Source: Bacteroidota bacterium
GTDB taxonomy: Bacteria; Bacteroidota; Ignavibacteria; Kryptoniales; JAKASW01
NCBI GenBank assembly: GCA_023381615.1
Contig: JAMCQL010000006.1
Coordinates: 1-48,979 of the forward strand
DNA length: 48,979 nucleotides
Reading direction: 5' to 3'
Shown in pieces: positions 9,472 to 18,179 of the stretch. Position 1 is the stretch's first letter. Every line of letters starts with the position of its first letter. The position numbers and the translations under genes are program-made. The notes beneath the pieces are model-generated. The model saw nothing but the letters and a program-made list of their open reading frames with translations, was not told where the DNA came from and searched no databases.

Positions 9472-9916
9472 TCTTTTCACTGAGATAATTCTCGACCATT
9501 ACCAGCATCCGCACAACCACGGGGTTATCGGGAAGCCGACGTTTAGCTCGCGGGGCTTCAACGAGTCGTGCGGTGATGATATTCAGGTATCGCTGCTGCT
9601 TCAAAACGGTGTGATCGCCGATGCAAAATTTTCCGGAGCGGGATGTTCAATTAGCCAGGCATCAGCGTCCATCATGACAGATCTCGTAAAAGGGAAGTCT
9701 GTAGACGAGGCGAAAAAGCTTGCCGAGAAATTCTATGAAATGGTGAAGGGCAATGAAGGCGATTTCGGCGAAGAGCTCGGCGATGCCGTGGCTTTGCAGG
9801 GAGTTTCCAAGTTCCCTGTGCGCGTGAAGTGCGCAACTCTCGCATGGCACACCCTTGAAGAATCCTTTCCAAAGGATCCCGACCTTCGTCGGGACAAGTC
9901 TGCGGATAAGAAATAA
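9458..9916 (+). CDS. sufU: SufU-type Fe-S assembly protein
   Basis: This 152-residue protein of the SufU/IscU family accepts persulfide from SufS. Three conserved cysteines are visible, in NESCGDD, SGAGCSISQAS and VKCATLAWHTLE, matching the zinc/sulfur-transfer site of SufU. It starts inside sufS. The family normally ends soon after the last cysteine helix. Here a tail (ESFPKDPDLRRDKSADKK) is encoded by two consecutive palindromes at 9862-9894, part of a dispersed repeat. The tail is probably a tolerated insertion rather than a functional domain. Confidence 0.92.
   Translation: MSLNDLFTEIILDHYQHPHNHGVIGKPTFSSRGFNESCGDDIQVSLLLQNGVIADAKFSGAGCSISQASASIMTDLVKGKSVDEAKKLAEKFYEMVKGNEGDFGEELGDAVALQGVSKFPVRVKCATLAWHTLEESFPKDPDLRRDKSADKK
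9862..9900. repeat. Palindromic repeat inside the sufU 3' end
   Basis: ATCCTTT-CC-AAAGGAT (9862-9877) is immediately followed by TCCCGAC-CTTC-GTCGGGA (9877-9894). The 27 bases at 9874-9900 match 25 of 27 bases at 41701-41727 (reverse complement), which lie inside the octaheme cytochrome gene. The two copies are read in different frames, so the match is at the DNA level and not from protein homology. Confidence 0.8.
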
Positions 9917-10043
9917 AATTGGTTCCTCGAAACGTCGGGGGGAGTTCTGCTGGTTGAGTGAAGCGTATTCTTTGGTTAAATTACTTCGTGATGAAGATGA
10001 TGATTTTCTTTGCGAACGAATTGCCGACGAAAACGAAGTGAAG

Positions 10044-10703
10044 ATGAGAAAGTTGATTTTTTGGGACGTGGACACTCAATACGATTTTATGATGCCCGAT
10101 GGCAAGCTTTATGTGACGGGCGCTGAAACTCTCGCAAACAATCTTGAAAGACTGACCGGCTATGCGCGTTCGCATGGACTGCAAATCTGCAGCTCGGTCG
10201 ATTACCACCTCGTTAGCGATCCGGAAATTTCAGATAAACCGGATTATCACGACACATTTCCTCCACATTGCTTGCAGGGTACGCCGGGGCAGGAGAAGAT
10301 TGCCGCCACGAGACCGGTTAATCCGCTCTGGATCGACAGCAAAAGATATGAAGCAAATCATTTAAAGAGTCTGTTCGAAAGTCATCACGGCGAAATTATT
10401 TTCAGGAAGCAAAAGTTTGACGTCTTTTCTAATCCGAATGTGTTGGGCGTCCTCGAATTCCTTAAGCCTACCGACATCGTTGTCTACGGCGTCGCGCTTG
10501 ACGTTTGTGATGCGCACGCGATAGAGGGTTTTCTCCGCCTCGGCAGATACAATATTTATCTTGTGAAGGATGCTGTGAAGGCAATTTATGAAGATAAAAG
10601 TAGAAAGCTTCTTGAGACTTGGACGAAGAGAGGCGTCAAGATGATCAATACTTCTGACGTTGAGCGTGGGCTTTTGGTGAAACAAGAAGAGATTGTGAAT
10701 TGA
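10044..10703 (+). CDS. Isochorismatase-superfamily cysteine hydrolase (nicotinamidase-like)
   Basis: This 219-residue protein has the catalytic triad pattern of the isochorismatase/nicotinamidase superfamily. The aspartate is in WDVDTQYDF (D10), the lysine in FRKQKFDVFSN, and the cysteine in VVYGVALDVCDAHAIEG. Nicotinamidase is plausible because of the DxQxDF opening and overall size, but other amidases share the fold. The start at 10044 is where family similarity begins. The frame is open further upstream into sufU, but that part does not resemble the family. No strong ribosome binding site precedes 10044, so the start is the least certain point. It follows sufU with a gap of about 130 bases. 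Confidence 0.8.
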   Translation: MRKLIFWDVDTQYDFMMPDGKLYVTGAETLANNLERLTGYARSHGLQICSSVDYHLVSDPEISDKPDYHDTFPPHCLQGTPGQEKIAATRPVNPLWIDSKRYEANHLKSLFESHHGEIIFRKQKFDVFSNPNVLGVLEFLKPTDIVVYGVALDVCDAHAIEGFLRLGRYNIYLVKDAVKAIYEDKSRKLLETWTKRGVKMINTSDVERGLLVKQEEIVN

Positions 10704-10851
10704 AATTTGAAGTTTCGCTTCGGGTAAGCGTTGGTGGCGCATTTGTTAATTCAAGAATCACTATAGACAAAACAACTAAAGCGGCTTCTCTGCAGTTGAA
10801 GCAGATCAAGCCGTAAAATGCAGTTCCTGTTCTAACCTGAAAGGGACAAAA

Positions 10852-12243
10852 ATGGAATACCGAATCGAGAAAGACTCGCTGGGAGAATTGAAAGTCCCGG
10901 TGAATGCGTATTATGGCGTGCAAACTCAGCGCGCGGTTGAAAATTTTCCGATCAGCGGACTAAAGCCGCACCCTGATTGGGTCAAAGCAACTGTTCTTGT
11001 GAAAAAAGCAGCGGCCATTGTTAACAACAAACTGAATTTGCTTGACAAGAAAAAGACAGACGCGATCATTCAGGCTTGCGATGAAGTGTTAAACGGCAAG
11101 TATGCCGACCAGTTTGTCGTCGATGTTTTTCAAGCGGGCGCAGGCACATCGCACAACATGAACGCGAACGAGGTGCTTACTAATCGCGCGATCGAAATTC
11201 TCGGCGGCAAACGCGGAGATTACTCTATCGTGAATCCGAATGACGAAGTTAACATGGCACAGTCGACGAACGATGTGATTCCAGCTGTCATTCGCGTCTC
11301 ATCGATTTTGCTGGTAGACAAACTCCTCCCGGTGCTTGACGAGCTTGAGGAATCTTTCGACAAGAAGGCAAGGGAATTTGACCATGTGATCAAGTCCGGC
11401 AGAACACATCTTCAAGATGCGACGCCGATCAGGCTTGGGCAAGAATTTTCCGGATATGCTGCTTGCGTTCACGGGCATATTGAAAGGATCAAGCAAGTTC
11501 GCGAAGACCTGACCTACCTTGGAATTGGCGGAACAGCCGTCGGTACCGGCGTAAACGCAGATCCGGAGTATCGTGAAATGATGGTGAAGGAGCTGAGCGA
11601 CCTGACAGGCGTCAACTTCAAACAGGCGAGAAATTACTTCGAAGCGATGCAGAGCATGGCAGGTGCGTCATCGTTGAGCGGTGCGCTCCGCAATCTTGCG
11701 CTGGATATTACGAGAATTGCAAACGACTTGCGGCTTTTGAGTAGTGGACCTCGAACAGGTTTTGCCGAAATAAGGCTGCCCGCGGTTCAACCCGGTTCAT
11801 CGATCATGCCTGGAAAAGTCAACCCGAGCATTCTCGAAATGGTGAACATGGTTTCATTTCAGGTTATCGGTTTGGATACGACAGTTGCTTATGCCACACA
11901 AGCCGGCCAACTCGAACTAAATGTCATGATGCCGGTTATCGGCTTCAATTTGACATTTGCGTTAGAGATTTACAGAAATGCACTGCACGTTCTCCGCGTG
12001 AAGTGCGTTGACGGAATCGAGGCTGACGAGGCCGTGTGCAAAGACTTTGCAGAAAAGAGCGTCAGCATCGTAACGGCATTGACGCCGCACATTGGTTATT
12101 CAAAAGCGGCGGAAGTTGTGAAGGAAGCGGTTGGGAAGAACAAAAGCATCCGTGCGGTGCTTCTTGAGAAAAAACTTGTCGAAGAGAAACTGCTAAATGA
12201 GATACTTGATCCGTACAAGTTGACGGAAGTCGGAAGGCACTAG
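10852..12243 (+). CDS. aspA: Aspartate ammonia-lyase (fumarase/aspartase superfamily)
   Basis: This 463-residue enzyme belongs to the class II fumarase/aspartase superfamily. The signature GSSIMPGKVNP starts at residue 315, and the catalytic serine loop is intact. GRTHLQDATPIRLGQEFSGY is shared by both subfamilies. TQAGQLELNVMMPVIGFNL is typical of aspartases, where fumarases usually have a different segment. I therefore prefer aspartate to fumarate plus ammonia, while fumarase C remains possible. GAAAGGGA precedes the ATG. The gene is followed by a strong terminator and seems to be transcribed alone. Confidence 0.85.
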   Translation: MEYRIEKDSLGELKVPVNAYYGVQTQRAVENFPISGLKPHPDWVKATVLVKKAAAIVNNKLNLLDKKKTDAIIQACDEVLNGKYADQFVVDVFQAGAGTSHNMNANEVLTNRAIEILGGKRGDYSIVNPNDEVNMAQSTNDVIPAVIRVSSILLVDKLLPVLDELEESFDKKAREFDHVIKSGRTHLQDATPIRLGQEFSGYAACVHGHIERIKQVREDLTYLGIGGTAVGTGVNADPEYREMMVKELSDLTGVNFKQARNYFEAMQSMAGASSLSGALRNLALDITRIANDLRLLSSGPRTGFAEIRLPAVQPGSSIMPGKVNPSILEMVNMVSFQVIGLDTTVAYATQAGQLELNVMMPVIGFNLTFALEIYRNALHVLRVKCVDGIEADEAVCKDFAEKSVSIVTALTPHIGYSKAAEVVKEAVGKNKSIRAVLLEKKLVEEKLLNEILDPYKLTEVGRH

Positions 12244-12249
12244 TCATGA

Positions 12250-12280
12250 TGTCACCGTCACTTCTAAAGTGACGGTGACA
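12250..12280 (+). terminator. Terminator of aspA
   Basis: A perfect 14-bp stem (TGTCACCGTCACTT, 12250-12263, with its complement at 12267-12280) closes a 3-nt loop seven bases after the aspA stop. Only a short T-run follows, so it may be partly a palindromic repeat doing terminator duty. Confidence 0.65.
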
Positions 12281-12283
12281 TTT

Positions 12284-12462
12284 CAGAAAAACGTTGGACT
12301 ACTCGCCGAGTCGACCTCTCTTGAGAGTTGTCGAGACGGCGTATCAACATACGGGTGTGGCTCGTAGGGCGAGATTCATCTCGCTCTGTTGTCAGTGGTC
12401 GATCTGAAGCTCGACCTACATTTTTCTCTAGCTGTCGTGGTCCATGTGATGACAGGTACTCT
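12284..12462. repeat. Cluster of REP-like palindromes
   Basis: This gene-free stretch holds a series of small hairpins: CTCTC-TT-GAGAG (12316-12327), CGTAT-CAAC-ATACG (12340-12353), GCGAGA-TTCA-TCTCGC (12369-12384) and GGTCGA-N8-TCGACC (12397-12416). The last two resemble REP modules that I recall from many other bacterial genomes. REP elements are commonly mobilised by RAYT transposases; none is encoded in this window. Confidence 0.55.
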
Positions 12463-12488
12463 AAAAAAAAGTCCGCCGTGCGGCGGAC
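12463..12488 (-). terminator. Intrinsic terminator of the Lys-rich protein gene
   Basis: Read on the minus strand, GTCCGCCG-CA-CGGCGGAC (12488-12471) is followed by eight T residues. This is a textbook rho-independent terminator about 40 bases after the stop codon. Confidence 0.85.
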
Positions 12489-12526
12489 ACTCATATCACA
12501 TTTAGATTGCGCAAGATGAGAGAATG

Positions 12527-12874
12527 TTACTTTTTTGGGGTAGCAGCTTTCTTTGCGGGCTTCATCTCTTTTTTCTCATGCTTGATAGCTTTCTTCTCGT
12601 GACGCACTTCTTTCTTTTCATGCTTCAGTTGTTTTTCCTCATGCTTGAGGGATTTTTTCTTGTGGTACACTTCTTTCTTCTCACTGGCAACCTGTTTTTT
12701 CTCGGTAGATAGTTTCTTCTCGCGAGCTTTGACCTCTTTCTTTGTCGGCTTTGCGTGCTTCACTACCACCTTCTTTTCCTTTTTCACTTGGGGGGTCGTC
12801 TGCGCTTGTTGCGCCTGCGCTGCACCAAAAGCGGCAAAAGTTGCTATTACCATAGCGACAATAAGTCGTCTCAT
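12527..12874 (-). CDS. Secreted, highly basic Lys-rich repeat protein
   Basis: This 115-residue protein is of unknown function. It opens with a signal peptide (MRRLIVAMVIATFAAFGAAQA). The rest is almost wholly Lys, Glu, His, Ala and Val, with a recurring seven-residue unit of the type KHEKKxx in the second half (KHEEKQL, KHEKKEV, RHEKKAI, KHEKKEM). Such a heptad could form a charged coiled coil or bind polyanions outside the membrane, but that is inference. A very strong AAAGGAGG site lies nine bases before the ATG, and a good terminator follows, so it is likely a real and well-expressed gene. Open frames on the opposite strand are its shadow. Confidence 0.75.
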   Translation of the reverse strand: MRRLIVAMVIATFAAFGAAQAQQAQTTPQVKKEKKVVVKHAKPTKKEVKAREKKLSTEKKQVASEKKEVYHKKKSLKHEEKQLKHEKKEVRHEKKAIKHEKKEMKPAKKAATPKK

Positions 12875-12970
12875 ATGTGTTACCTCCTTTTAGTAATTGG
12901 ATTACGATTCATTCCTTTTAACTTAGAAGACACAACCCATCGAAGGCAATTAAATGGAGATTAAAAAAAT

Positions 12971-14449
12971 TTAATTATTTCGCGCGGTTTCTGTCGGCAG
13001 AACAACGGTGAATTTGCTTCCGACGCCAGCTTTGCTCTCAACCAAAAGTCGTCCGCCATGTGCCTCCGCGACCCATTTTGAGATGGGAAGCCCCAATCCA
13101 AGTCCGTCGGGAAGCCGGCTCCGGCTTTTATCTACGCGGTAGAACCTGTCGAAAATTTTGTCCAGATCTTTTTCCGGGATACCTATGCCCGTGTCCTCGA
13201 CGGTGAAATTCGCATTGCCGTTGCCTCGTTCGAGCGACAGCGTAACTTTTCCGCCTTCCGGCGTGTACTTTATTGCATTGTCAACAAGGTTCAGCATAAG
13301 CTGCCTGAGCCTGATTTCGTCGCCCGAAACTGTCGCCTCGTCTAACTTCGATATCGAAACTCTGATTCCTTTCTGCTCCGCTAAAACTTCGGCATCTTCC
13401 TTTATTTCGCTTACGAGGAGATCAAGCCGTGTGGGTTTCTTCTCGAGCTTCACAATTCCGCCGTCGGCTTTCGCTAACAGGATGAGCCCTTCTATGATGC
13501 TGGCCATACGCATGACTTCGTCGAGGAGACTTGCGAGAGTTTTCTTGTATGAGGCGGTTGTCCTGTTGCCCTGCAACGCGAGTTCGATTTCTCCGCGCAT
13601 GATCGTCAGAGGCGTGCGAAGTTCGTGAGACGCGTCGACAGAGAATTGCCCGACTTGTTCGAAAGAGGCTTCGAGCCTCCTTATCATGTCGTTGAGCGTG
13701 TCGGTCAGTCTGCCTATTTCATCTTTATGATTGACAACATTTATGCGCTGGCGCAAGTTCGTCGCGGTGATTTCTCTTGCCGTCCGGGTAATCTCATCCA
13801 CGGGTTTCAGCGACTGCTTGGCAAGGAAATATCCGCCAACTACCGAGATCAAAAGTACGAATGGGATTAAAATAAGAAAAATCGAAAATAGATTCTGGAG
13901 GACTTCTCTTATATCATCTTCAGGATAAGCGACTCTGATTCTGTAAAATTTTGTGTTCAGCGCGGCTAAACGTATTGTTTGATTTCCGAGCGTCGCTTTT
14001 GTGACAGAGACTTGATATGGTTTTAAGTCGGGGGGTGAGAAGAGCGTATCCTGGCCGAGATTCAAAGATTTGTAAAATGTTCTGCCGCGTTTGTCGAAGA
14101 TGTAGATGAACTGCTTTTTGGAATTAAGCAAAGAGTGTTCGTAAATCTTGTTCCAGATGGCATAATCTTCTCCGGACTCGTTCTGTTCCTCGTTCTGTGA
14201 ACTTGTGTCCGTGCTCGGCGGCGAATTGAAAAAGTCATTCCGCAGATTGCGCATCTTTCCGCGTTCACTCATCAGCTTGCCTTCGAGGATATCCCGGAGC
14301 CATTCGGCTTCGCTTTTTAATGAGATGTCCAAGTTTTGAGAGAGCGTCTCGCCTGTGTACACGTAAGCCGTGACTCCGAAAATCCCAAGGGCTATCAGGA
14401 GAACGATAGAGTACCAAAGTGTGAGTTTTAACCTAATCGACTTAAACAT
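12971..14449 (-). CDS. Membrane sensor histidine kinase
   Basis: This 492-residue kinase has a first membrane helix at about residues 12-34 and a second at about 185-208, enclosing a periplasmic sensor region of about 150 residues. A HAMP domain follows. The phosphoacceptor is H275 in SVDASHELRTP. The N box is DNAIKYTPEGG and the G boxes are DTGIGIPE and GLGLGLPI, so the catalytic domain is intact. Its ATG shares one base with the stop of the response regulator gene (TAATG), so the two are coupled. The signal is unknown. The domain order resembles the CusS/ArlS-type OmpR-family kinases. Confidence 0.93.
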   Translation of the reverse strand: MFKSIRLKLTLWYSIVLLIALGIFGVTAYVYTGETLSQNLDISLKSEAEWLRDILEGKLMSERGKMRNLRNDFFNSPPSTDTSSQNEEQNESGEDYAIWNKIYEHSLLNSKKQFIYIFDKRGRTFYKSLNLGQDTLFSPPDLKPYQVSVTKATLGNQTIRLAALNTKFYRIRVAYPEDDIREVLQNLFSIFLILIPFVLLISVVGGYFLAKQSLKPVDEITRTAREITATNLRQRINVVNHKDEIGRLTDTLNDMIRRLEASFEQVGQFSVDASHELRTPLTIMRGEIELALQGNRTTASYKKTLASLLDEVMRMASIIEGLILLAKADGGIVKLEKKPTRLDLLVSEIKEDAEVLAEQKGIRVSISKLDEATVSGDEIRLRQLMLNLVDNAIKYTPEGGKVTLSLERGNGNANFTVEDTGIGIPEKDLDKIFDRFYRVDKSRSRLPDGLGLGLPISKWVAEAHGGRLLVESKAGVGSKFTVVLPTETARNN

Positions 14450-15120
14450 TAATCTATCTTCATCATGTAACCGGCGCCTCGAACAGTATGAATCAGTTTC
14501 TTTTCCGAGTCAGAATCGATCTTGTTGCGGAGCTTGTTGACGTAAACTTCAACTATGTTAGTGCCTGTGTCGAAATTGTATTCCCAGATGTGTTCAGAGA
14601 TTACCGTTCGTGTCAAAACCCGGTTTACGTTGCGGACAAAATATTCCAGCAATGCATACTCGCGGTTGGTCAGCTCGATTTCTTTCCCGCCGCGTTTTGC
14701 CTTGCGGGTCAAGGTGTCGAGCTCGAGATCGGCGACTTTTAGAGTCGTTGATTTTTCTGCGCCGATTCTTCTGCCGAGCGAGCGAACTCGCGCAATAAAT
14801 TCCGCGAAAGCGAACGGCTTTACGAGATAATCATCCGCGCCTTTATCAAGTCCTTCGACTTTATCTTCGAGGCTTCCTTTTGCAGTGAGTATTAAAACCG
14901 GTGTTGCTGAACCGCTGCTGCGGATCGACCTCAAGACTTCAATACCGTTTTTCTTGGGAAGCATAATATCAAGAACAATAACGTCGTACTGTCCAGACAG
15001 AGCCATTCTTTCGCCCGCCTCGCCGTCGTATGCGTTATCGACCTGATGATCTTCTGCTTCTAATCCGAGCTTAAGAAATCTTGCTACTTTTTTTTCGTCT
15101 TCTACGACAAGAATTTTCAT
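14449..15120 (-). CDS. OmpR-family response regulator
   Basis: This 223-residue two-domain regulator has an N-terminal receiver with acidic pocket residues near VVEDEKK and phosphoacceptor D51 in VIVLDIMLP. The conserved Lys is in DDYLVKPF. The C-terminal half is an OmpR/PhoB winged helix (EYALLEYFVRN, VEVYVNKLRNKID). It is the partner of the kinase encoded immediately downstream. Targets are unknown; the neighbouring secreted-protein genes are candidates by position only. Confidence 0.95.
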   Translation of the reverse strand: MKILVVEDEKKVARFLKLGLEAEDHQVDNAYDGEAGERMALSGQYDVIVLDIMLPKKNGIEVLRSIRSSGSATPVLILTAKGSLEDKVEGLDKGADDYLVKPFAFAEFIARVRSLGRRIGAEKSTTLKVADLELDTLTRKAKRGGKEIELTNREYALLEYFVRNVNRVLTRTVISEHIWEYNFDTGTNIVEVYVNKLRNKIDSDSEKKLIHTVRGAGYMMKID

Positions 15121-15169
15121 TTGCGTAATAATTTACAAAAGTTTTGATTTGCATTTTTGATTCTGCTGT

Positions 15170-15198
15170 AAAAAAAAAGCCCCGTAACTCACGGGGCT
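15170..15198 (-). terminator. Intrinsic terminator of the DUF6600-like gene
   Basis: On the minus strand, AGCCCCGTGAGTTACGGGGCT (15198-15178) forms a 7-8-bp GC-rich stem followed by about nine T residues. It ends transcription of the gene at 15222-16232 before the response regulator gene. Confidence 0.85.
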
Positions 15199-15221
15199 CG
15201 AAACTAAATTTTCTGGGATTA

Positions 15222-16232
15222 TTACCGCCGTTTTCCCGGGCCATTGTCCTTTCTTGAGCGGGAGACCCGCTCTGGTTTCCCTTTGTTTACTTTTGCCTTG
15301 GCTTCTTGCCTCGGACGAACGTAGCTTTGCCCGCGTGGTTGATATGCCGGCTCGTTCCTGTTGGTTCTCGTTCGAGGCGGCGTCATTTGCTCGCGCGGAC
15401 GGCTTGGAGCCGGCGCTTGGCGCATATTTTCACGCTGATAAACTCTTTCGCGGCGGATGACTTCGCGTTCGCTTTTGGTCGGCGGTCTGAATGGGGCTGG
15501 CGAATAAATATGCAACCGGCTTCCGACAACACGTTCACGCGCAACAGTTGTTGTGCGAACGATGTTGACAGTCTCAATTCGTTTTCGGGTGACTCGCTCG
15601 ACTTGCGCTTTCGGCAGCCCGACATTATACACGCCTCTCGACGTGAATCTAAACTCGGTCACGTTTCGCGTGCTTCCAATGATCCGCGGGACAGCTTCTC
15701 TTCTCACAAAAGTGTAGTTTGTCGATGTAATTTCTCCCGCGCGAACGAAATTCCATCCTCCGACCGCGACTCCAAAATCATCATTGTTGCCTCTTACCAC
15801 GACATCGACCCTAAAATGGAATCCCGGCGGCATTGGAGCCCAACCGACGTAACCGCCGCCCCAGCGCCATTGAACCCACGCCGGCGCCCAGACGTAGCCC
15901 GGTACCCAAACCCATCCTAACTCAGGATTGGACATCCATCGTCCGTAGTGAAATGGGGCCCATCCCCACGGATAATTGGAGACCCATGTCCAGCCATATT
16001 CTGTCCATACCCAGTGGCCATAGGCGTATGGCCGCCAGCCAATCGGCATTCCGACCGGACGCCAGCACATACCGTAATCGGCGACGTTTACCCATTGGCC
16101 ATATGGAGATAATGAAGAATAGAATACTTGAAATGAAACAACCTGCGCACTCGTTATCTTAGGCGCTATTAGAAGCGTCGAAGCTAATGTCATTGTCCAA
16201 AGGATCCTTCGGACAAAAAATATTTTTTTCAT
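15222..16232 (-). CDS. Secreted DUF6600-like protein with aromatic YxWGxW-type repeats
   Basis: This 336-residue exported protein has a signal peptide ending near PKITSAQ. Residues of about 35-145 are very rich in Trp, Tyr and Gly in a repeating pattern (SPYGQWVNV, YGMCWRPVG, GWTWVSNYPWGWAPFHYGRW, LGWVWVPGYVWAPAWV). This is the pattern of the DUF6600 family of secreted proteins, whose function is not established. The C-terminal 80 residues are basic and proline-rich, probably disordered. The start is supported by CGGAGG just upstream. It is divergent from motA. Confidence 0.8.
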   Translation of the reverse strand: MKKIFFVRRILWTMTLASTLLIAPKITSAQVVSFQVFYSSLSPYGQWVNVADYGMCWRPVGMPIGWRPYAYGHWVWTEYGWTWVSNYPWGWAPFHYGRWMSNPELGWVWVPGYVWAPAWVQWRWGGGYVGWAPMPPGFHFRVDVVVRGNNDDFGVAVGGWNFVRAGEITSTNYTFVRREAVPRIIGSTRNVTEFRFTSRGVYNVGLPKAQVERVTRKRIETVNIVRTTTVARERVVGSRLHIYSPAPFRPPTKSEREVIRRERVYQRENMRQAPAPSRPREQMTPPRTRTNRNEPAYQPRGQSYVRPRQEAKAKVNKGKPERVSRSRKDNGPGKRR

Positions 16233-16394
16233 CTCGACCTCCGAGTCTTTTTATAAATATAACGTTTAAGGCGCCGTCAAGTTTAAGCCGAAGCTCATGC
16301 TTAATATTTTTTAATGTTAGGTTGTTCCTTTTTAAGGTTTTTCGCAAAAAAACCGATAGAAAACTGTAAAGGTATATTAACAACGAGGGTGGCA

Positions 16395-17249
16395 ATGTTC
16401 GTTATTATTGGAATTGTCGTAGTTCTTGTCGCCGTTCTCGGCGGTTTTGCAATTGAGGGCGGCCCCTTTCTGGTCTTGATGCAGTATGCGGAGTTTCTGA
16501 TAATCATCGGCGCCTCGGCTGGCGCTCTCCTTATATCGACGCCGGGAAAACTTCTCGGAAAAATTTTCAAGAAACTTACCGGAGCTTTCGGCGGGAACAA
16601 GGTAAACAAAGATACATATCTCAATCTTCTTAGGTTGATGTATGAACTTTTTCAGGTCGGACAGAAAGAGGGGGTTATCGGACTCGAGCAGCACGTTGAG
16701 AATCCAGATAAAAGTAAAATATTTGCAAAATATCCGGAAATACTCGAGAATGAACACGTTCTGCATTTTCTCACCGACACAATGAGACTGCTCATAGTTG
16801 GCGGTGCCGAGCCGTTCGATCTTGAAGGTTTGATGGATGCCGACATCGAGACGCATCATCAGGAAGGATCAAAGCCGGGAATGATTTTGCAGAAGATCGG
16901 CGACTCCATGCCTGGACTTGGAATCGTAGCGGCGGTTCTCGGAATTGTAATTACGATGCAAGCGATAGACGGTCCGCCTCAGGAAATTGGTCATAAGGTC
17001 GCCGCGGCTCTCGTCGGTACATTTTTAGGTGTGCTTCTCTCGTATGGTTTCGTTCAGCCTCTTGCAACTAACTTAGATATTTCAGCCGAAGAAGAATCGA
17101 GAATGTTTGAAGCGATAAAGGCAGGTCTCGTCGCTTTTGCAAAAGGGATGCAGCCGCTGATCGCCGTTGAATTTGCAAGGCGAACGATATTTCAAGATTA
17201 CCGGCCGACTTTCCGCGAGATGGAAGAAGCGTTGAAGGGTGCGAAGTAA
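16395..17249 (+). CDS. motA: Flagellar motor stator protein MotA
   Basis: This 284-residue membrane protein matches the MotA family. It has a start segment MFVIIGIVVVLVAVLGGF, a second helix around residues 30-55, a charged cytoplasmic domain, and two more helices (PGLGIVAAVLGIVITM and ALVGTFLGVLLSYGFV). MotA and MotB form the ion-driven stator. GAGGGTGG precedes the chosen ATG; longer forms lack a ribosome binding site. The stop overlaps the motB start as TAATG. No other flagellar gene is visible in the window, so the stator pair sits apart from any flagellar cluster. Confidence 0.93.
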   Translation: MFVIIGIVVVLVAVLGGFAIEGGPFLVLMQYAEFLIIIGASAGALLISTPGKLLGKIFKKLTGAFGGNKVNKDTYLNLLRLMYELFQVGQKEGVIGLEQHVENPDKSKIFAKYPEILENEHVLHFLTDTMRLLIVGGAEPFDLEGLMDADIETHHQEGSKPGMILQKIGDSMPGLGIVAAVLGIVITMQAIDGPPQEIGHKVAAALVGTFLGVLLSYGFVQPLATNLDISAEEESRMFEAIKAGLVAFAKGMQPLIAVEFARRTIFQDYRPTFREMEEALKGAK

Positions 17250-18079
17250 TGGCAGGTAGCGACGAAGGCAGAGCGCCGATAAATATAATTAAAAAGAAGA
17301 AATCCGGACACGTTGCTCACGGCGGGGCATGGAAGGTGGCTTACGCCGATTTTGTTACGGCGATGATGGCGCTCTTTATTGTTCTTTGGATTGTCGGACA
17401 GAGCAAACAAATAAAAGAAAATGTTGCCAACTATTTCAAAGACCCGGGTGCTTTCAACGAAAAGACACAATCACATATTCTATCCGGCGGACTTGTCCCT
17501 GTCCAGAACCAAAGCCTGAACAAGACAGGGATACCAATCGACAAAGAAGCTGAGGAGCTGAAGACGCTTTCCAACGAAGGCAAGAAACTTCAGCAGATGA
17601 TTTCGTCAACGCCGCAATTTAAGAAGTTTACTAATCAAATTCAGATAACAGTTTCTAAAGAAGGACTGAGGATAGAGTTAATTGAAAACGCTCAAGGACT
17701 ATTCTTCGACGTGGGAAGTGCAAGGTTGAAACCTGAGACCATCGATCTTTTGGAGATGATCGCGAGAGAGCTTTCAGCGCTGCCAAATCAAATTATCATC
17801 GAAGGCTACACCGATGCGCGTCCTTATGTGAGAACTGATTATACGAATTGGGAACTCAGCACCGACAGGGCAAACGCCGCAAGAAAAATTTTACGGGACG
17901 GCGGTCTGAAGAAGGACCAAATTCTCGAAGTGCGCGGGTACGCAGATAGAAGACTTAGAGATCCGGCGAACCCCTACGATTTTTCCAACCGGAGAGTAAG
18001 TATACTTGTCACGCCATTTACAAAGGATTCTGTTTCAACGCCAGCGGAACACATTGACACTCTGAAAATTGGTGGATAG
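17249..18079 (+). CDS. motB: Flagellar motor stator protein MotB
   Basis: This 276-residue stator partner has a single membrane helix containing the ion-carrying aspartate, D34 in KVAYADFVTAMMALF. The C-terminal OmpA-like peptidoglycan-binding domain is marked by IIIEGYTDARPY and NWELSTDRANAARKIL. A plug-like linker lies between them. It overlaps motA by one base and is surely co-translated. An alternative role as a non-flagellar stator cannot be excluded from sequence alone. Confidence 0.93.
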   Translation: MAGSDEGRAPINIIKKKKSGHVAHGGAWKVAYADFVTAMMALFIVLWIVGQSKQIKENVANYFKDPGAFNEKTQSHILSGGLVPVQNQSLNKTGIPIDKEAEELKTLSNEGKKLQQMISSTPQFKKFTNQIQITVSKEGLRIELIENAQGLFFDVGSARLKPETIDLLEMIARELSALPNQIIIEGYTDARPYVRTDYTNWELSTDRANAARKILRDGGLKKDQILEVRGYADRRLRDPANPYDFSNRRVSILVTPFTKDSVSTPAEHIDTLKIGG

Positions 18080-18117
18080 GTAGGTATTTCCTTTCAGTTT
18101 TAGTTGGGCATAGAAAC

Positions 18118-18157
18118 CCACCGTCTTTTCCCCAAATGGATCATTCGGAGACGGTGG
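18118..18157 (+). terminator. Hairpin after motB
   Basis: CCACCGTCT (18118-18126) pairs with AGACGGTGG (18149-18157) around a 22-nt loop, about 40 bases after the motB stop. No T-run follows, so termination is likely but not certain. Confidence 0.4.
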
Positions 18158-18179
18158 TTATGTAAAATGGCTTGCCGGT

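Noticed and set aside
9855..10043. N-terminal extension of the isochorismatase-like frame
   Set aside because: It overlaps the end of sufU in another frame and does not resemble the family.
12524..12964. Phe/Leu-rich plus-strand frames opposite the Lys-rich gene
   Set aside because: They are the antisense of Lys codons. The minus strand has a signal peptide, a strong Shine-Dalgarno site and a terminator.
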